Assembly: GCA_902789225.1 (NCBI GenBank)
Contig: CADANC010000001.1
Span: 124,001 to 188,000 of the forward strand
Reading direction: 5' to 3'
Length of the DNA: 64,000 nt
DNA from: an uncultured Erysipelotrichaceae bacterium
Lineage (GTDB): Bacteria > Bacillota_I > Bacilli_A > RF39 > UBA660
The translations under genes and the position numbers were made by a program. This document shows, one piece after another, positions 54,653-63,867 of this stretch (position 1 is its first letter; every line of letters starts with the position of its first letter). The notes below the pieces were generated by a model. It did no database searches. It was given only the letters and a program-made list of their open reading frames with translations, and was not told the DNA's origin.

Positions 54653-55387
54653 ATGAATGATAAAATTAAAACACTAAGTAATTGGATAAAAGAATCTAAA
54701 AAAACTGTATTTTTTGGTGGTGCAGGAGTATCAACTGAATCAGGCTTAAAAGACTTTAGATCTAAAGATGGTCTATATAATGAAAAATATGACTATCCAC
54801 CAGAAGAAATTCTATCCCATTCATTTTTTGTAAATAATACAAAAGAATTCTATAAATTCTACAAAGATAAATTAAATTCATTACAATATGAACCAAATAT
54901 TACTCATAAAGTATTGAAAAAATTAGAAGATAATAATCTATTAAGTAGTGTAATAACACAAAATATTGATGGCTTTGATAAACGTGTAGGAATTAAGAAT
55001 GTAATAGAATTACATGGTACAATAATGGAAAATCATTGTATAGACTGTGGAAAAGAATATGATGCAGAATTTGTATTTAATTCTAAAGGTATCCCTAAAT
55101 GTGATTGTGGAGGAATAATAAAACCAAATGTTGTATTATATGAAGAAGGCTTAGATGAAAGAGATACAAAAAATGCTCTAGAAGAAATATCTAAAGCTGA
55201 TTTATTAATAATTGGAGGAACATCTCTAAATGTTTATCCAGCAGCTGGCTTTATAAATTATTTTAATGGAAAACACATAGTACTAATTAACAAAGATATA
55301 ACTCAATATGATAGTTTATGTGATTTAGTAATAAATGATTCAATTGGAAAAGTATTTGAAGGTATAGAAAAAGAACTAAATATTTAG
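54653..55387 (+). CDS. cobB: Sirtuin (NAD-dependent protein deacylase)
   Basis: 244 residues, the usual bacterial size. GAGVSTESGLKDFRS binds NAD, TQNIDGF carries the NID motif, and the catalytic His is in ELHGTIMENHC. Zinc is held by CIDC and CDC, and KPNVVLYEEGLDE and GGTSLNVYPAAGF close the site. It removes acyl groups from lysines using NAD. RBS AGAGGT. The gene starts in opposite orientation to the PLP enzyme; its -10 (TATAAT, 54629-54634) is clear, but the -35 is poor. Confidence 0.94.
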   Translation: MNDKIKTLSNWIKESKKTVFFGGAGVSTESGLKDFRSKDGLYNEKYDYPPEEILSHSFFVNNTKEFYKFYKDKLNSLQYEPNITHKVLKKLEDNNLLSSVITQNIDGFDKRVGIKNVIELHGTIMENHCIDCGKEYDAEFVFNSKGIPKCDCGGIIKPNVVLYEEGLDERDTKNALEEISKADLLIIGGTSLNVYPAAGFINYFNGKHIVLINKDITQYDSLCDLVINDSIGKVFEGIEKELNI

Positions 55388-55398
55388 TTCTTTTATTT
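55369..55398 (+). terminator. Terminator of the sirtuin gene
   Basis: AAAGAACTAAAT/ATTTAGTTCTTT hairpin overlapping the stop codon, then T-rich DNA. Confidence 0.7.
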
Positions 55399-56955
55399 AT
55401 TAATTTTAAATGTCTTATAACCTATCCTATTTACTAATAATAAACTATTAATTATATATAAACATCCAAATATAAATACACCAATTATTAAAGGTAATCC
55501 AGATACTTTAAATCTTATTAATACAAAACATAATACTAATACAAAAGATAAGAATAAACTATATCTAAAATCTTTTTGTTTCATATCTTTATTATAAGGT
55601 TGAAATAAATAATAAATAGTTAAATAGAAAATACTAAAGAATATTCCTAAGAACATAACAAATACAAAATATTCAACTATAGTTAATACATTTATCTTTA
55701 ACATAATCATTAATATAGTATTACCAATACAAATAATCAAAGAAGGAATAATATTACTTTTAATAATACTTATTAATCTCTTTTTAAATAATCCAATAAC
55801 CACATCTTTTTCTTTATAAAAATTATATCCAAGCATCGCATGATCACAATTATGAAACATAGCCTGAGTTACTAAACTACCAGAATTCACAAAATACATA
55901 ATTAAAGGAAAATAATAAACTTTATTTACTAAGAAATCATTAACATTATTTAATATACTACTATCATAAAAAGAATAACCAATAATTACTAAATAAAGTA
56001 TTATTAATACTCCACTATATAATTTAATATTCCTATATAAAATATCTCTATGTCTATAAAAGAATAAACTATTAAATAAATCATATCCACTCTTATTATT
56101 AAACTTTTCATTATGAATATTTTTATCTTTTATTTTTATATCATAAATACTATCTTGTAATGATTCAGTAGTATTAATACCCATTACTTTCTCATAAGTA
56201 ACTAATCTCTTATAAAATAAATGATAATTTTTAAATCTAACAATATATAAATAAGAAATAACAGATAGAACAAATAATAAAATTGTACTAATTATCAAGA
56301 AAGTATTATTAATATCAAAGAAATAACAAGTTAAACTTATAATAAAGAATACTAATATACTACCAAAATACTTTTTAACTCCTGAGTACCAAGAAATACC
56401 AGTTAGATTTATATAGTATAGATTAAATGCTTCTCCACATATCTTAAAGAAAATATTACATAAAACTAATAGTGCTATTGTTAATAAACTCAAATGTAGT
56501 GAAGGATTAAATATAGAAAATACTAATATATTAAAAATTGTATGTTCAAATATATTTTTAAAAACAGTAGCCTTTGTATAATTTAAAGGATCCATATCAA
56601 ATAAAAATAAAGAAAAATATTTATTAGTACTTACAAACAAAATACTTCTACTATTTATTAACATACCTAGAATACTTAATACAAAATAAATATATATAAA
56701 GTGATTTGTCGTATTACCAGGAATATATTTAGATATTAAATATATAACTCCAAAGTAAGTTAATTTCATAGTTAGAAAGACAAATATACTAAGAATTAAT
56801 CCAAATATAAATCCAATTACTTTTACAGAATTATATTTATAAGCATCTTCTTCTAATAAATCTTTCATTACAGGCAATTTTCTCAAATTATAAATATAAG
56901 AATTAATTGTATAATAAGAATTAATTTTAAAATTAAGAAATAATGTCTTAATCAT
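55393..56955 (-). CDS. ABC transporter membrane subunit
   Basis: 520 residues with about twelve hydrophobic helices and no other domain, matching an ABC-2-like permease or a related multi-helix exporter component. Its start codon lies inside the end of the ATPase gene (ATGATTAA, 8-nt overlap), so the two are co-translated. RBS GAGGAAA. Together they form a complete transporter; the substrate is unknown. The Phe/Tyr/Ile/Lys bias is typical for membrane proteins in this genome. Confidence 0.8.
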   Translation of the reverse strand: MIKTLFLNFKINSYYTINSYIYNLRKLPVMKDLLEEDAYKYNSVKVIGFIFGLILSIFVFLTMKLTYFGVIYLISKYIPGNTTNHFIYIYFVLSILGMLINSRSILFVSTNKYFSLFLFDMDPLNYTKATVFKNIFEHTIFNILVFSIFNPSLHLSLLTIALLVLCNIFFKICGEAFNLYYINLTGISWYSGVKKYFGSILVFFIISLTCYFFDINNTFLIISTILLFVLSVISYLYIVRFKNYHLFYKRLVTYEKVMGINTTESLQDSIYDIKIKDKNIHNEKFNNKSGYDLFNSLFFYRHRDILYRNIKLYSGVLIILYLVIIGYSFYDSSILNNVNDFLVNKVYYFPLIMYFVNSGSLVTQAMFHNCDHAMLGYNFYKEKDVVIGLFKKRLISIIKSNIIPSLIICIGNTILMIMLKINVLTIVEYFVFVMFLGIFFSIFYLTIYYLFQPYNKDMKQKDFRYSLFLSFVLVLCFVLIRFKVSGLPLIIGVFIFGCLYIINSLLLVNRIGYKTFKINK

Positions 56956-57643
56956 TTTTTTCCTCTTTTAAAGCATTTAATATAGAATCTTTATATTTTT
57001 TAGTACTTAAATTACTCTTTTTAACCTGACTAAAAGATTTATCTTTTAGTAGAACTATCTCATCACATAAATCAATTGCTAATTCTAAAATATGAGTACT
57101 AAATATAATGATATGATCTTTCTTTAATGATTTTAATAATTTCTTAATATTATCTTGTACAACTACATCTAAAGATACTAAAGGCTCATCTAATAAAATA
57201 ATTTTAGGATTATTAATAATATTAACTAATAATTGTATTTTATTCTTCATACCATGAGAATAATCTTTTAATAGTTTATCTTGATCTTTCTTATCAATAT
57301 CTACTAAATCAAAATAATAATCTATATCTTTTAAATTTTCTATTTTATCTTTATGAACATCTATATAGAATTGAACAAATTCCTTACCAGTAAGAAATTC
57401 AGGAACTAATGGAGTACTAACAACAAATCCAATTTCATTAGTATCCAATTCCTTATCATCTAGTAAGAACTCTCCAGAATTAACCTTTATAACAGAATCA
57501 ATTGCATTCATAAAAGTAGTCTTACCTGCTCCATTTCTACCAATAAGTCCATAAATACAATTATCTTTAAATGTAAAATTAATATCTTTTAAAACTTCCT
57601 TATCATCATAACTCTTATTTAGATCTTTAATCTTTAATTCCAT
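56948..57643 (-). CDS. ABC transporter ATP-binding subunit
   Basis: 231 residues from the ATG at 57643 (GGTGAT upstream; the longer reading frame has no RBS and reads back through the upstream terminator). Walker A GRNGAGKTT, signature DYSHGMKNK, Walker B IILLDEP and the switch His (STH) are present, so it is active. The signature YSHGMK resembles the ABC-2 type (CcmA/BcrA-like) group. Paired with the permease at 55393. Confidence 0.93.
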   Translation of the reverse strand: MELKIKDLNKSYDDKEVLKDINFTFKDNCIYGLIGRNGAGKTTFMNAIDSVIKVNSGEFLLDDKELDTNEIGFVVSTPLVPEFLTGKEFVQFYIDVHKDKIENLKDIDYYFDLVDIDKKDQDKLLKDYSHGMKNKIQLLVNIINNPKIILLDEPLVSLDVVVQDNIKKLLKSLKKDHIIIFSTHILELAIDLCDEIVLLKDKSFSQVKKSNLSTKKYKDSILNALKEEKND

Positions 57644-57685
57644 AAAATCACCAAATTTAGTATACCATAAAATAAAAATAAGTAT

Positions 57686-57709
57686 AAAAAAAGAAGACAT
57701 ATGTCTTCT
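57686..57709 (-). terminator. Terminator of the Nudix operon
   Basis: AGAAGACAT/ATGTCTTCT hairpin followed by T residues on the minus strand. Confidence 0.85.
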
Positions 57710-58229
57710 AATTATTATCTTCTTTTTTATAAAATTCATTAAATTCTTTACTAGCTATCTTCATTTCTCTATAAATAGGCTTATCAAAATTTTCAATTTC
57801 ACTATCTAAAAAACTATCTAATTTATCAGCATCTACAAAAAACAATTTAAATGGAGTACTAGCTTCAACTAAATCATAATTTGTTTTTGCTTCATCAGGT
57901 TCATCATCAGTAGTAACTTTAAAATAATAAATAGTATTTAATACAACACTTCCAGTATTAAAATAATGACTATCATAAGTAACTATTTTTAAGAAAGCAT
58001 CTTCTACATTAAAATTCTCTATTCCAACTTCTTCTCTAACTTCACGAATTAGACATTCTTTTTTGTCTTCACCATCTTCGACATGTCCGCCAGGAAATTG
58101 AAAAGTCCCATTATTATGAGCAAGAATTATCTTATTATCTTTATTTACAATAATTGCTTTTGCTCTAGTAACAGAAAAATCAACATCACTATCTCTTAAA
58201 TAATCATCATTAATAATTATTTCTCTCAT
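57708..58229 (-). CDS. Nudix hydrolase
   Basis: 173 residues from the ATG at 58229, which overlaps the preceding stop by 4 nt (ATGA). The Nudix box runs GGHVEDGEDKKECLIREVREEVGI (GGHVEDGED then REVREEVGI). TFQFPGGH indicates a MutT-like enzyme. It is the last gene of the operon with the metallopeptidase. Substrate unknown. Confidence 0.88.
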   Translation of the reverse strand: MREIIINDDYLRDSDVDFSVTRAKAIIVNKDNKIILAHNNGTFQFPGGHVEDGEDKKECLIREVREEVGIENFNVEDAFLKIVTYDSHYFNTGSVVLNTIYYFKVTTDDEPDEAKTNYDLVEASTPFKLFFVDADKLDSFLDSEIENFDKPIYREMKIASKEFNEFYKKEDNN

Positions 58230-59344
58230 AAGAACCTCTCCCAATACTCAGTAGTTCCACTAGAACAACTATTAGTAAAATAATCTAATTGGTCAGCCAT
58301 AAATCTAGCTTTTTGATATACTGGCATTCCATTATTTAAACAAGCTGCTTTATTATCAGCCATCATATATTCAAATGTAGATGCTCTATCCTCAGCAGCT
58401 GAAGTTTGAGCATATCTATTAACAAAATAACTATCTGCTCTTCCACCATTCTTTGTATATGATAAAGAATCATTGATTGCACCAGTATCATTGCCTACAT
58501 AATAAAATCCCACAGGATTAAAATTATTCCAGTTAGAGAAATTAGCACCTCTACCAGTTATATACCTTTCCATATAATGAAACATTTCATGATGCAAAGT
58601 AACATCAAAATCTTTATCAGTCGCAACACTAATAATAGTTGTAGATCCACTATGATCAGTAACTCCTGTAATACTATTATTAGAATAATTTTTAACCAAA
58701 TATATATTTAATGGTTTTGACGAAGTTAATTCATAAAATAATCCAGATGGATATTTACTTAAATCATTATCTAAACTATATAAAGCATTCAATAATTCAC
58801 TTGTATCAGTAACTGGAGCAGTAGAATAGCCGCCAACAGAATACCCATTAACTTCAACACTTAATCTTATAGGAAGACCATATCTACTTTGAATGGTATT
58901 TCTTAGATTAACAACAGCTGGATCAATTGCTGGTGCCTCAGGTGAAGCTGGTGGATTAGGCGTTGATGGATTAACAGGAGTACTTCCGCCACCTATATCT
59001 CCTCCACTACCATTATTTCCACTATTTCCATTATTACCGTTATTTCCACCATTAGATCCATTGTTTGAAGGATTATTATTGTCTCCAGCATTAGGATTAT
59101 TTACTTCATTAGTATTATCAGGTGTTTTCTCACCACCTGTTGCTCCATTATCATTAATATCTTCAGCAGTTAACTCATCCTCTGGTCTAACAGTAATAAA
59201 TAAATTACCACTACCAGCAACAAGTCTTCCTTCACTATCATATTGATGATTAACAATGTTACTCATATATGCCGCAATTGCGAACAAAATAAAAGAGGTA
59301 ATTATAAGTAATTTTCCAAGTTTATCACTAACACGCCTACTCAT
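58226..59344 (-). CDS. Membrane-anchored putative zinc metallopeptidase with Gly/Asn-rich linker
   Basis: 372 residues. One helix (about 12-29), an ectodomain stalk with a low-complexity Asn/Gly/Ser/Pro linker (about 78-145) and a C-terminal domain. HHEMFH (His252, Glu253, His256) is an HExxH site; the downstream EDRASTFEYMM supplies a likely third Glu ligand, as in gluzincins. It would cut proteins or peptides at the cell surface. RBS AGGAGG. It sits between a 127-residue protein (16 nt) and the coupled Nudix gene. Confidence 0.75.
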   Translation of the reverse strand: MSRRVSDKLGKLLIITSFILFAIAAYMSNIVNHQYDSEGRLVAGSGNLFITVRPEDELTAEDINDNGATGGEKTPDNTNEVNNPNAGDNNNPSNNGSNGGNNGNNGNSGNNGSGGDIGGGSTPVNPSTPNPPASPEAPAIDPAVVNLRNTIQSRYGLPIRLSVEVNGYSVGGYSTAPVTDTSELLNALYSLDNDLSKYPSGLFYELTSSKPLNIYLVKNYSNNSITGVTDHSGSTTIISVATDKDFDVTLHHEMFHYMERYITGRGANFSNWNNFNPVGFYYVGNDTGAINDSLSYTKNGGRADSYFVNRYAQTSAAEDRASTFEYMMADNKAACLNNGMPVYQKARFMADQLDYFTNSCSSGTTEYWERFL

Positions 59345-59360
59345 AATTTTCCTCCTTCTA

Positions 59361-59744
59361 CTAAATGCTGTTTTTTAATTCGATTGCCCTATTATAACTA
59401 ATATCATTAATACTAAATAAATCATTATATTTAGTAATCATTCTAAAAGTGTATTTATTATCTTTATTTAAATCAATAACATCTACAATATTTACATCGT
59501 TATTATCATAAAATTCTTTAACTAATCGATTTAATAAAACAAACAAATCATCATCTATTAAGAATTTATATTTATAACTCTTATTATTACCATTTCTATC
59601 TATTATAGTTATATCATTATATACGTCTTCATTAAACTGGTAATTGTAAAGTATTGACATTTTTTCCGTACTAGTCTTAGAAATGTTTACAACTTCATTA
59701 ATATAATTATCATAATTTTCTTTATCAATTAAATCATATTCCAT
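59361..59744 (-). CDS. Hypothetical protein, coupled to the acidic protein gene
   Basis: 127 residues, soluble, Asn/Asp/Tyr-rich with predicted beta strands; no known motif. Its ATG overlaps the preceding stop by 1 nt (TAATG), so it is coupled to the 381-residue protein. Function unknown. Confidence 0.55.
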   Translation of the reverse strand: MEYDLIDKENYDNYINEVVNISKTSTEKMSILYNYQFNEDVYNDITIIDRNGNNKSYKYKFLIDDDLFVLLNRLVKEFYDNNDVNIVDVIDLNKDNKYTFRMITKYNDLFSINDISYNRAIELKNSI

Positions 59745-60889
59745 TATTTATTACTTCCATTAATCTCACTTATTTTGTTATATAATTCTTCTGCTCCTTT
59801 AATATCTCCAGATTTATATAATTCTGTTGCTTTACTTAACATTTCCTCTAATGAAAGTTTTTCATTAGATTCAGGAATTTTAAGAACTCTTTCAGAAGAA
59901 GGAGCTTCACTCATAGTAGGCATTGAAGAACTACCTACTTCTCCATTAAACATGTTTCTAAATTTACATAAAGCCTTTTGTCTATCATGAGAAAGCAATA
60001 ATTTATCAAATTGAGCACTTGTAACTAAAATAGCTCTAGTAGCATCTTTTCCTTCTTTATCGATTATATAACTAATCTTTTTAGTATTAGCCTCTTGTCT
60101 TTGTCTTTCAATAGATGCTTCTTTTTCAGATAAAACAGGCTTTTCCTCAACTTCACTAGATTTATCTTCAACTACTCCAGAAATATTACTTAAATCAATA
60201 TTAGGTAATTCTTTTTTCTCAGGAGTTTCTTCCTCAACAGCAACTACTCCTTCTAAAGGTTTATCTATTGAAACAGTTTCATTTTCTGCTGCAGGAGTAA
60301 TCTCAGGTTTTTCTTCGCTAACAGGACTAACTTCAGGTTCTACATTTTCAGTAGTTTCACTAACACTAGCAATCTCAGGTTCACTAACTTCAAGTTTTGC
60401 ATCAGCTGAAGGACCACCAATATTATAAATATCTCCTAATCCATTAGAATTAGATTCTTTTTCTTTCTCTTCATCTACATCAACTTCACTAGTATTATCA
60501 CTATCACTCATTAAATTTTCTAAAGCCTTAGTAGAAATAGTAACCTCTTCATCATCTCTTTCAATATTTCCAACTTTTACTTCTTTAGGTTCTAGTTTAA
60601 TATTATCAATACCATCATTCTTAGAACTATCAACATCAATAAGAGAAGAATCATCTATTTCTTCTAAATTAATCATTTTATCAATCTTAGATATTTTAGA
60701 AGTTACTGTATTACTAACTTCAATTAATTCTTTTAACTCAAGTTCTAATTGTTCTCTAAGCTTAGAATTACCACTATCACCTAATTCAAATAATTTTACA
60801 CTAATAGCGGAAACAACATCATAAACAGAAGATTTGATATTACTAACTACAACTGAAAATTTTCCATTATTAAAACTATAATCACCCAT
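59744..60889 (-). CDS. Acidic protein with long disordered middle
   Basis: 381 residues. An N-terminal helical segment (about 1-75) and a C-terminal segment (about 265-381, with two TPR-like helices at the end, SKATELYKSGDIKGAEELYNKI being the clearest) flank about 190 residues of Glu/Ser/Pro-rich disordered sequence. Such proteins act as scaffolds or adaptors. It is cytosolic. RBS GAGGTG. In the operon it is followed by the coupled 127-residue gene and the surface metallopeptidase. Function unknown. Confidence 0.6.
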   Translation of the reverse strand: MGDYSFNNGKFSVVVSNIKSSVYDVVSAISVKLFELGDSGNSKLREQLELELKELIEVSNTVTSKISKIDKMINLEEIDDSSLIDVDSSKNDGIDNIKLEPKEVKVGNIERDDEEVTISTKALENLMSDSDNTSEVDVDEEKEKESNSNGLGDIYNIGGPSADAKLEVSEPEIASVSETTENVEPEVSPVSEEKPEITPAAENETVSIDKPLEGVVAVEEETPEKKELPNIDLSNISGVVEDKSSEVEEKPVLSEKEASIERQRQEANTKKISYIIDKEGKDATRAILVTSAQFDKLLLSHDRQKALCKFRNMFNGEVGSSSMPTMSEAPSSERVLKIPESNEKLSLEEMLSKATELYKSGDIKGAEELYNKISEINGSNK

Positions 60890-60901
60890 ATCTACACACC
60901 T

Positions 60902-61165
60902 CTAAGCATTTGCTATACGTTTTAGTAAACCTTGTACATCAATCCATTCAGGATCTTCAACAATTTCTACTAATGCAACAACACCTTTCTTTTCAATTAA
61001 CTTAGAAATATAGATTACATGATCATTATCTACGCCTTGTAATTCATCTTTAAAGTACACAATATAGTTTCTAAGACCATCCTCAGAAACTAAATAAGTT
61101 ACTACTTGAACAACCTCAGTATTACCATCTTCATGTTTAATAGTGATATATTCATTATCTATCAT
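60902..61165 (-). CDS. Small DUF1292-like protein
   Basis: 87 residues from the second ATG at 61165 (GAGGGG 7 nt upstream; the first ATG is too close). DNEYITIKHEDGNTEVVQVV and the following YIVYFKDE resemble DUF1292-type small beta proteins, as with the protein at 45660. First gene of the operon running down to the Nudix gene (57708), 12 nt before the acidic protein. Function unknown. Confidence 0.65.
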   Translation of the reverse strand: MIDNEYITIKHEDGNTEVVQVVTYLVSEDGLRNYIVYFKDELQGVDNDHVIYISKLIEKKGVVALVEIVEDPEWIDVQGLLKRIANA

Positions 61166-61226
61166 ATGCATTCCCCTCTATTATTCTATTCTAAGTTAAT
61201 TATAACCAAAAAATGTTTATATGTAA

Positions 61227-61251
61227 ATAAAAAGACACTATTAAGTGTCTA
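61227..61251 (-). terminator. Terminator of the cysteine desulfurase-thioredoxin-CcdA operon
   Basis: AGACACT-ATTA-AGTGTCT hairpin followed by T residues on the minus strand. Confidence 0.85.
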
Positions 61252-62445
61252 TAAATTAAACATTAAAGCTCCAGGATTTACAAGTAATAAAATTCCTATT
61301 AATAGCATTATCAATCCACCTATTAAATGAGAATATTTATTAAATTTAGTACTTATACCAACAACATCTAATGTTTTTAAAGCAATAATAAATACAATAA
61401 AATCATCTAACATAAAGAATAATATGTAAATTAAATCATATCCAATAGCTTTAACTCCAGTAACATTATTTATTAATAATAACTCACTAAATATTAAAGG
61501 TAATCCTGCAGAACATAATAATTCAACTATATTAACAGAAACTGCTAATAGCATAATACCTAATATCGCAAGTAATAAAGATTTTTCATGAGTAAATTTC
61601 TTTATTTTTTTAAATATATCTTTTCGTTTTTTCTTATCAACAACTTCACATCCATCATCAGATTTTAAACCTTTAAGGAAGTTATATAAATTATAAATAC
61701 CTGCTCCTATAGCAAACACACCAATTAAATATCTAAATATTATTGAAGTACTAACACTAACAACAATATTTAACCATGAAAACATTATTAAGAAATAAAC
61801 AAATCCACTGGTTAATAAGAATATAGATCCTAGTAGTAATAATCTTTTCTTATCTTTTAAACTAATCAATGTAGTTATTAAGAATAATAAGACCCACATG
61901 GCACAAGGATTAAATCCATCAACCAAACCAATAAGTACAGCAGCACTCATAATAGAAATATTTTTTAAATTAACTTTTCCAATTATAGGAACATCTATAG
62001 TCTGTTCTTGATCAGTTTTTTCTTCTTCTTTAGAGAATTGATCATTTATTTGTACTGTTTCTCCATTTTTTATCTTTTTAATTTCATCAGTATATTCGTG
62101 AGTTTTATAGTATTCAATAGCTCTTTTTATTTTTTCACCATTAGACTCACTATAACCAATAATAGTAGTATCTCCAATTACATTATAAGGAACCCCACTC
62201 CTAGTACCATAAGTACTAATTACTTTATCTAATAAATTCTTATTTTCACTATCATGCCATACTTCTATTTCTTCAACATTAATTGAACTATCTTTCTTCA
62301 AATCATCTATTAAGTCAGTTTGTTCTTCCGCACAATGAGGACAACCATCACCATGGAAAAAGTACAAAGTAACTTTTTCTTTAGCATTAACAGAAAAACT
62401 AAACAACAAAGTGAAAATTATTAATACTTTTAATATTTTTTTCAT
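61249..62445 (-). CDS. Thioredoxin-CcdA/DsbD-like fusion protein
   Basis: 398 residues. A signal peptide (about 1-21) leads to a thioredoxin-like domain with GDGCPHCAEE (active-site CPHC near 35) and VPYNVIGD; then a linker (about 130-160) and a CcdA-type membrane domain of about six helices. The conserved Cys pair is in FNPCAMWVL and LLCSAGLPLIFS. This fuses an outside thioredoxin with the transmembrane electron carrier, so electrons can be passed out from cytosolic thioredoxin. Four-nt overlap (ATGA) with the thioredoxin gene upstream. RBS GAGGGG. Confidence 0.9.
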   Translation of the reverse strand: MKKILKVLIIFTLLFSFSVNAKEKVTLYFFHGDGCPHCAEEQTDLIDDLKKDSSINVEEIEVWHDSENKNLLDKVISTYGTRSGVPYNVIGDTTIIGYSESNGEKIKRAIEYYKTHEYTDEIKKIKNGETVQINDQFSKEEEKTDQEQTIDVPIIGKVNLKNISIMSAAVLIGLVDGFNPCAMWVLLFLITTLISLKDKKRLLLLGSIFLLTSGFVYFLIMFSWLNIVVSVSTSIIFRYLIGVFAIGAGIYNLYNFLKGLKSDDGCEVVDKKKRKDIFKKIKKFTHEKSLLLAILGIMLLAVSVNIVELLCSAGLPLIFSELLLINNVTGVKAIGYDLIYILFFMLDDFIVFIIALKTLDVVGISTKFNKYSHLIGGLIMLLIGILLLVNPGALMFNL

Positions 62446-62702
62446 CTAATCCCCTCTATAAATTCTTCTATTTGTGAAGTACTTTTTTCTCCAATTAATC
62501 TTCCCAATTCTTTTCCATTATCATCAAAAAATATAAATACAGGTAGTCTCTCTCCAATATCATACTTTTCAATTACTTCTTCGTCTATATCTACATCAAC
62601 TGATTCAGTTTCAATATTATATCTAGAGCTTATATCTTTCCATCTCTTATTCATTATTAGACAAGCTCCACACCAAACTGCTGTTACTTTTATAACTTTC
62701 AT
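62442..62702 (-). CDS. Small cytosolic thioredoxin-like protein
   Basis: 86 residues. VWCGACLIM gives a CGAC active site and ERLPVFIFF the cis-Pro. Shorter than typical thioredoxin (about 105) and with CGAC in place of CGPC. It is joined by ATGA overlaps to both the cysteine desulfurase before it and the CcdA-like protein after it, so it probably feeds electrons to the latter. RBS AGGAG upstream of the ATG. Confidence 0.88.
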   Translation of the reverse strand: MKVIKVTAVWCGACLIMNKRWKDISSRYNIETESVDVDIDEEVIEKYDIGERLPVFIFFDDNGKELGRLIGEKSTSQIEEFIEGIR

Positions 62703-63823
62703 TTTCTAAGTTCTCCTAACTTTTCAATATTTTTAGATAAAGACTCTATAAATTTATCAATCTCTTCTTTAGTTGTCAAATGAGAAATACTTACTCTCAT
62801 ACTACTAGAACTTCTTTTCTCATCGTGAGTCAAAGCATAAATTGCGATAGAATAATTTCCTGTAGAACAAGCTGTTTGTGTAGATACAAAGATATCATCT
62901 TCTTCTAAAGCATGTAACATTACTTCACTCTTAATACCTCTTAAACTATAATTAACAATTTGATTAATACAATTTTCATTACTATTAATATCAACATCCA
63001 AAGGACTTAATTTATCAATTAAATAATCATGAACTTCTTTAATATGTGCCAATTTATTATCAAAATCATCATAAATTAATCTTAAAGCGCGAGCAGTACT
63101 TACAATTAACGGAAGAGCAGGTGTTCCACTTCTCCAAATAGTAGTACTTTTTCCACCATGAATCAAAGGATCAATAACAATATTTTCCTTTTTTATTAAT
63201 CCTCCTACTCCTTTCATTCCATAGAACTTTTGAGCACTAAAAGATGACATATCTACTAAACTTAAGTCAATATATTCTTTTCCAATACTTTGAGTCATAT
63301 CAGAATGAAAAAGACATTTAGGATAATTTTTAACAATTTCAGATATTTCTTTTATAGGCTGTTTAATTCCAACTTCACTGTTAACTGACGCAATAGTTAC
63401 AAGAATAGTATTATCATCAATTAATCTTTTGAAATCATCTAAATCAACTCTACCATTACTATCTAATTTTACAAATTCAACATCAAAACCTAAATTAGAC
63501 AAATAATTTAAAGGACCAATTACACTAGAATGTTCTAATTCAGTACTAATTATCTTATTTCCTCTATTTTTATACTTAAAAGCTACTCCCTTTATAGCAG
63601 TATTATTAGCTTCACTTGCTCCACTGGTATAAATAATTTCACTAGGCTTTACATTCAAAATAGAAGCAATTTGTGATGTTGCAGCATCAATTACTTTTTT
63701 ACTTTCTAAACCTAATCTATGTAATGAATTAGGATTACCAATATATTCTCTGCAAGCCTTAGAATAGCTTTCTATAACTTCATCATTTACAGGTGTTGTT
63801 GCACTATAATCCAAATAAATCAT
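62699..63823 (-). CDS. Cysteine desulfurase (NifS/IscS-like)
   Basis: 374 residues from the ATG at 63823 (MIYLDYSATTPV), with GGTGAT upstream. FSAQKFYGMKG has the PLP Lys, HSDMTQS the PLP-contacting residues, and TACSTGNYS the catalytic persulfide Cys. It takes sulfur from cysteine for Fe-S clusters, thiolated tRNA or other uses. It overlaps the small thioredoxin gene by 4 nt. No iscU/sufU or mnmA lies next to it in this window. Confidence 0.93.
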   Translation of the reverse strand: MIYLDYSATTPVNDEVIESYSKACREYIGNPNSLHRLGLESKKVIDAATSQIASILNVKPSEIIYTSGASEANNTAIKGVAFKYKNRGNKIISTELEHSSVIGPLNYLSNLGFDVEFVKLDSNGRVDLDDFKRLIDDNTILVTIASVNSEVGIKQPIKEISEIVKNYPKCLFHSDMTQSIGKEYIDLSLVDMSSFSAQKFYGMKGVGGLIKKENIVIDPLIHGGKSTTIWRSGTPALPLIVSTARALRLIYDDFDNKLAHIKEVHDYLIDKLSPLDVDINSNENCINQIVNYSLRGIKSEVMLHALEEDDIFVSTQTACSTGNYSIAIYALTHDEKRSSSSMRVSISHLTTKEEIDKFIESLSKNIEKLGELRK

Positions 63824-63846
63824 ATTAATCACCACCTCCATTATAC

Positions 63847-63867
63847 AAAAAAAGACCCTAAAGGTCT
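63847..63867 (-). terminator. Terminator of the gene at the window end
   Basis: AGACC-CTAAA-GGTCT hairpin followed by T residues on the minus strand. Confidence 0.75.

Noticed and set aside
58893-59246. Plus-strand Pro/Leu-rich reading frame opposite the metallopeptidase linker
   Set aside because: Reverse reading of a Gly/Asn/Pro low-complexity linker; no RBS or homology sign.
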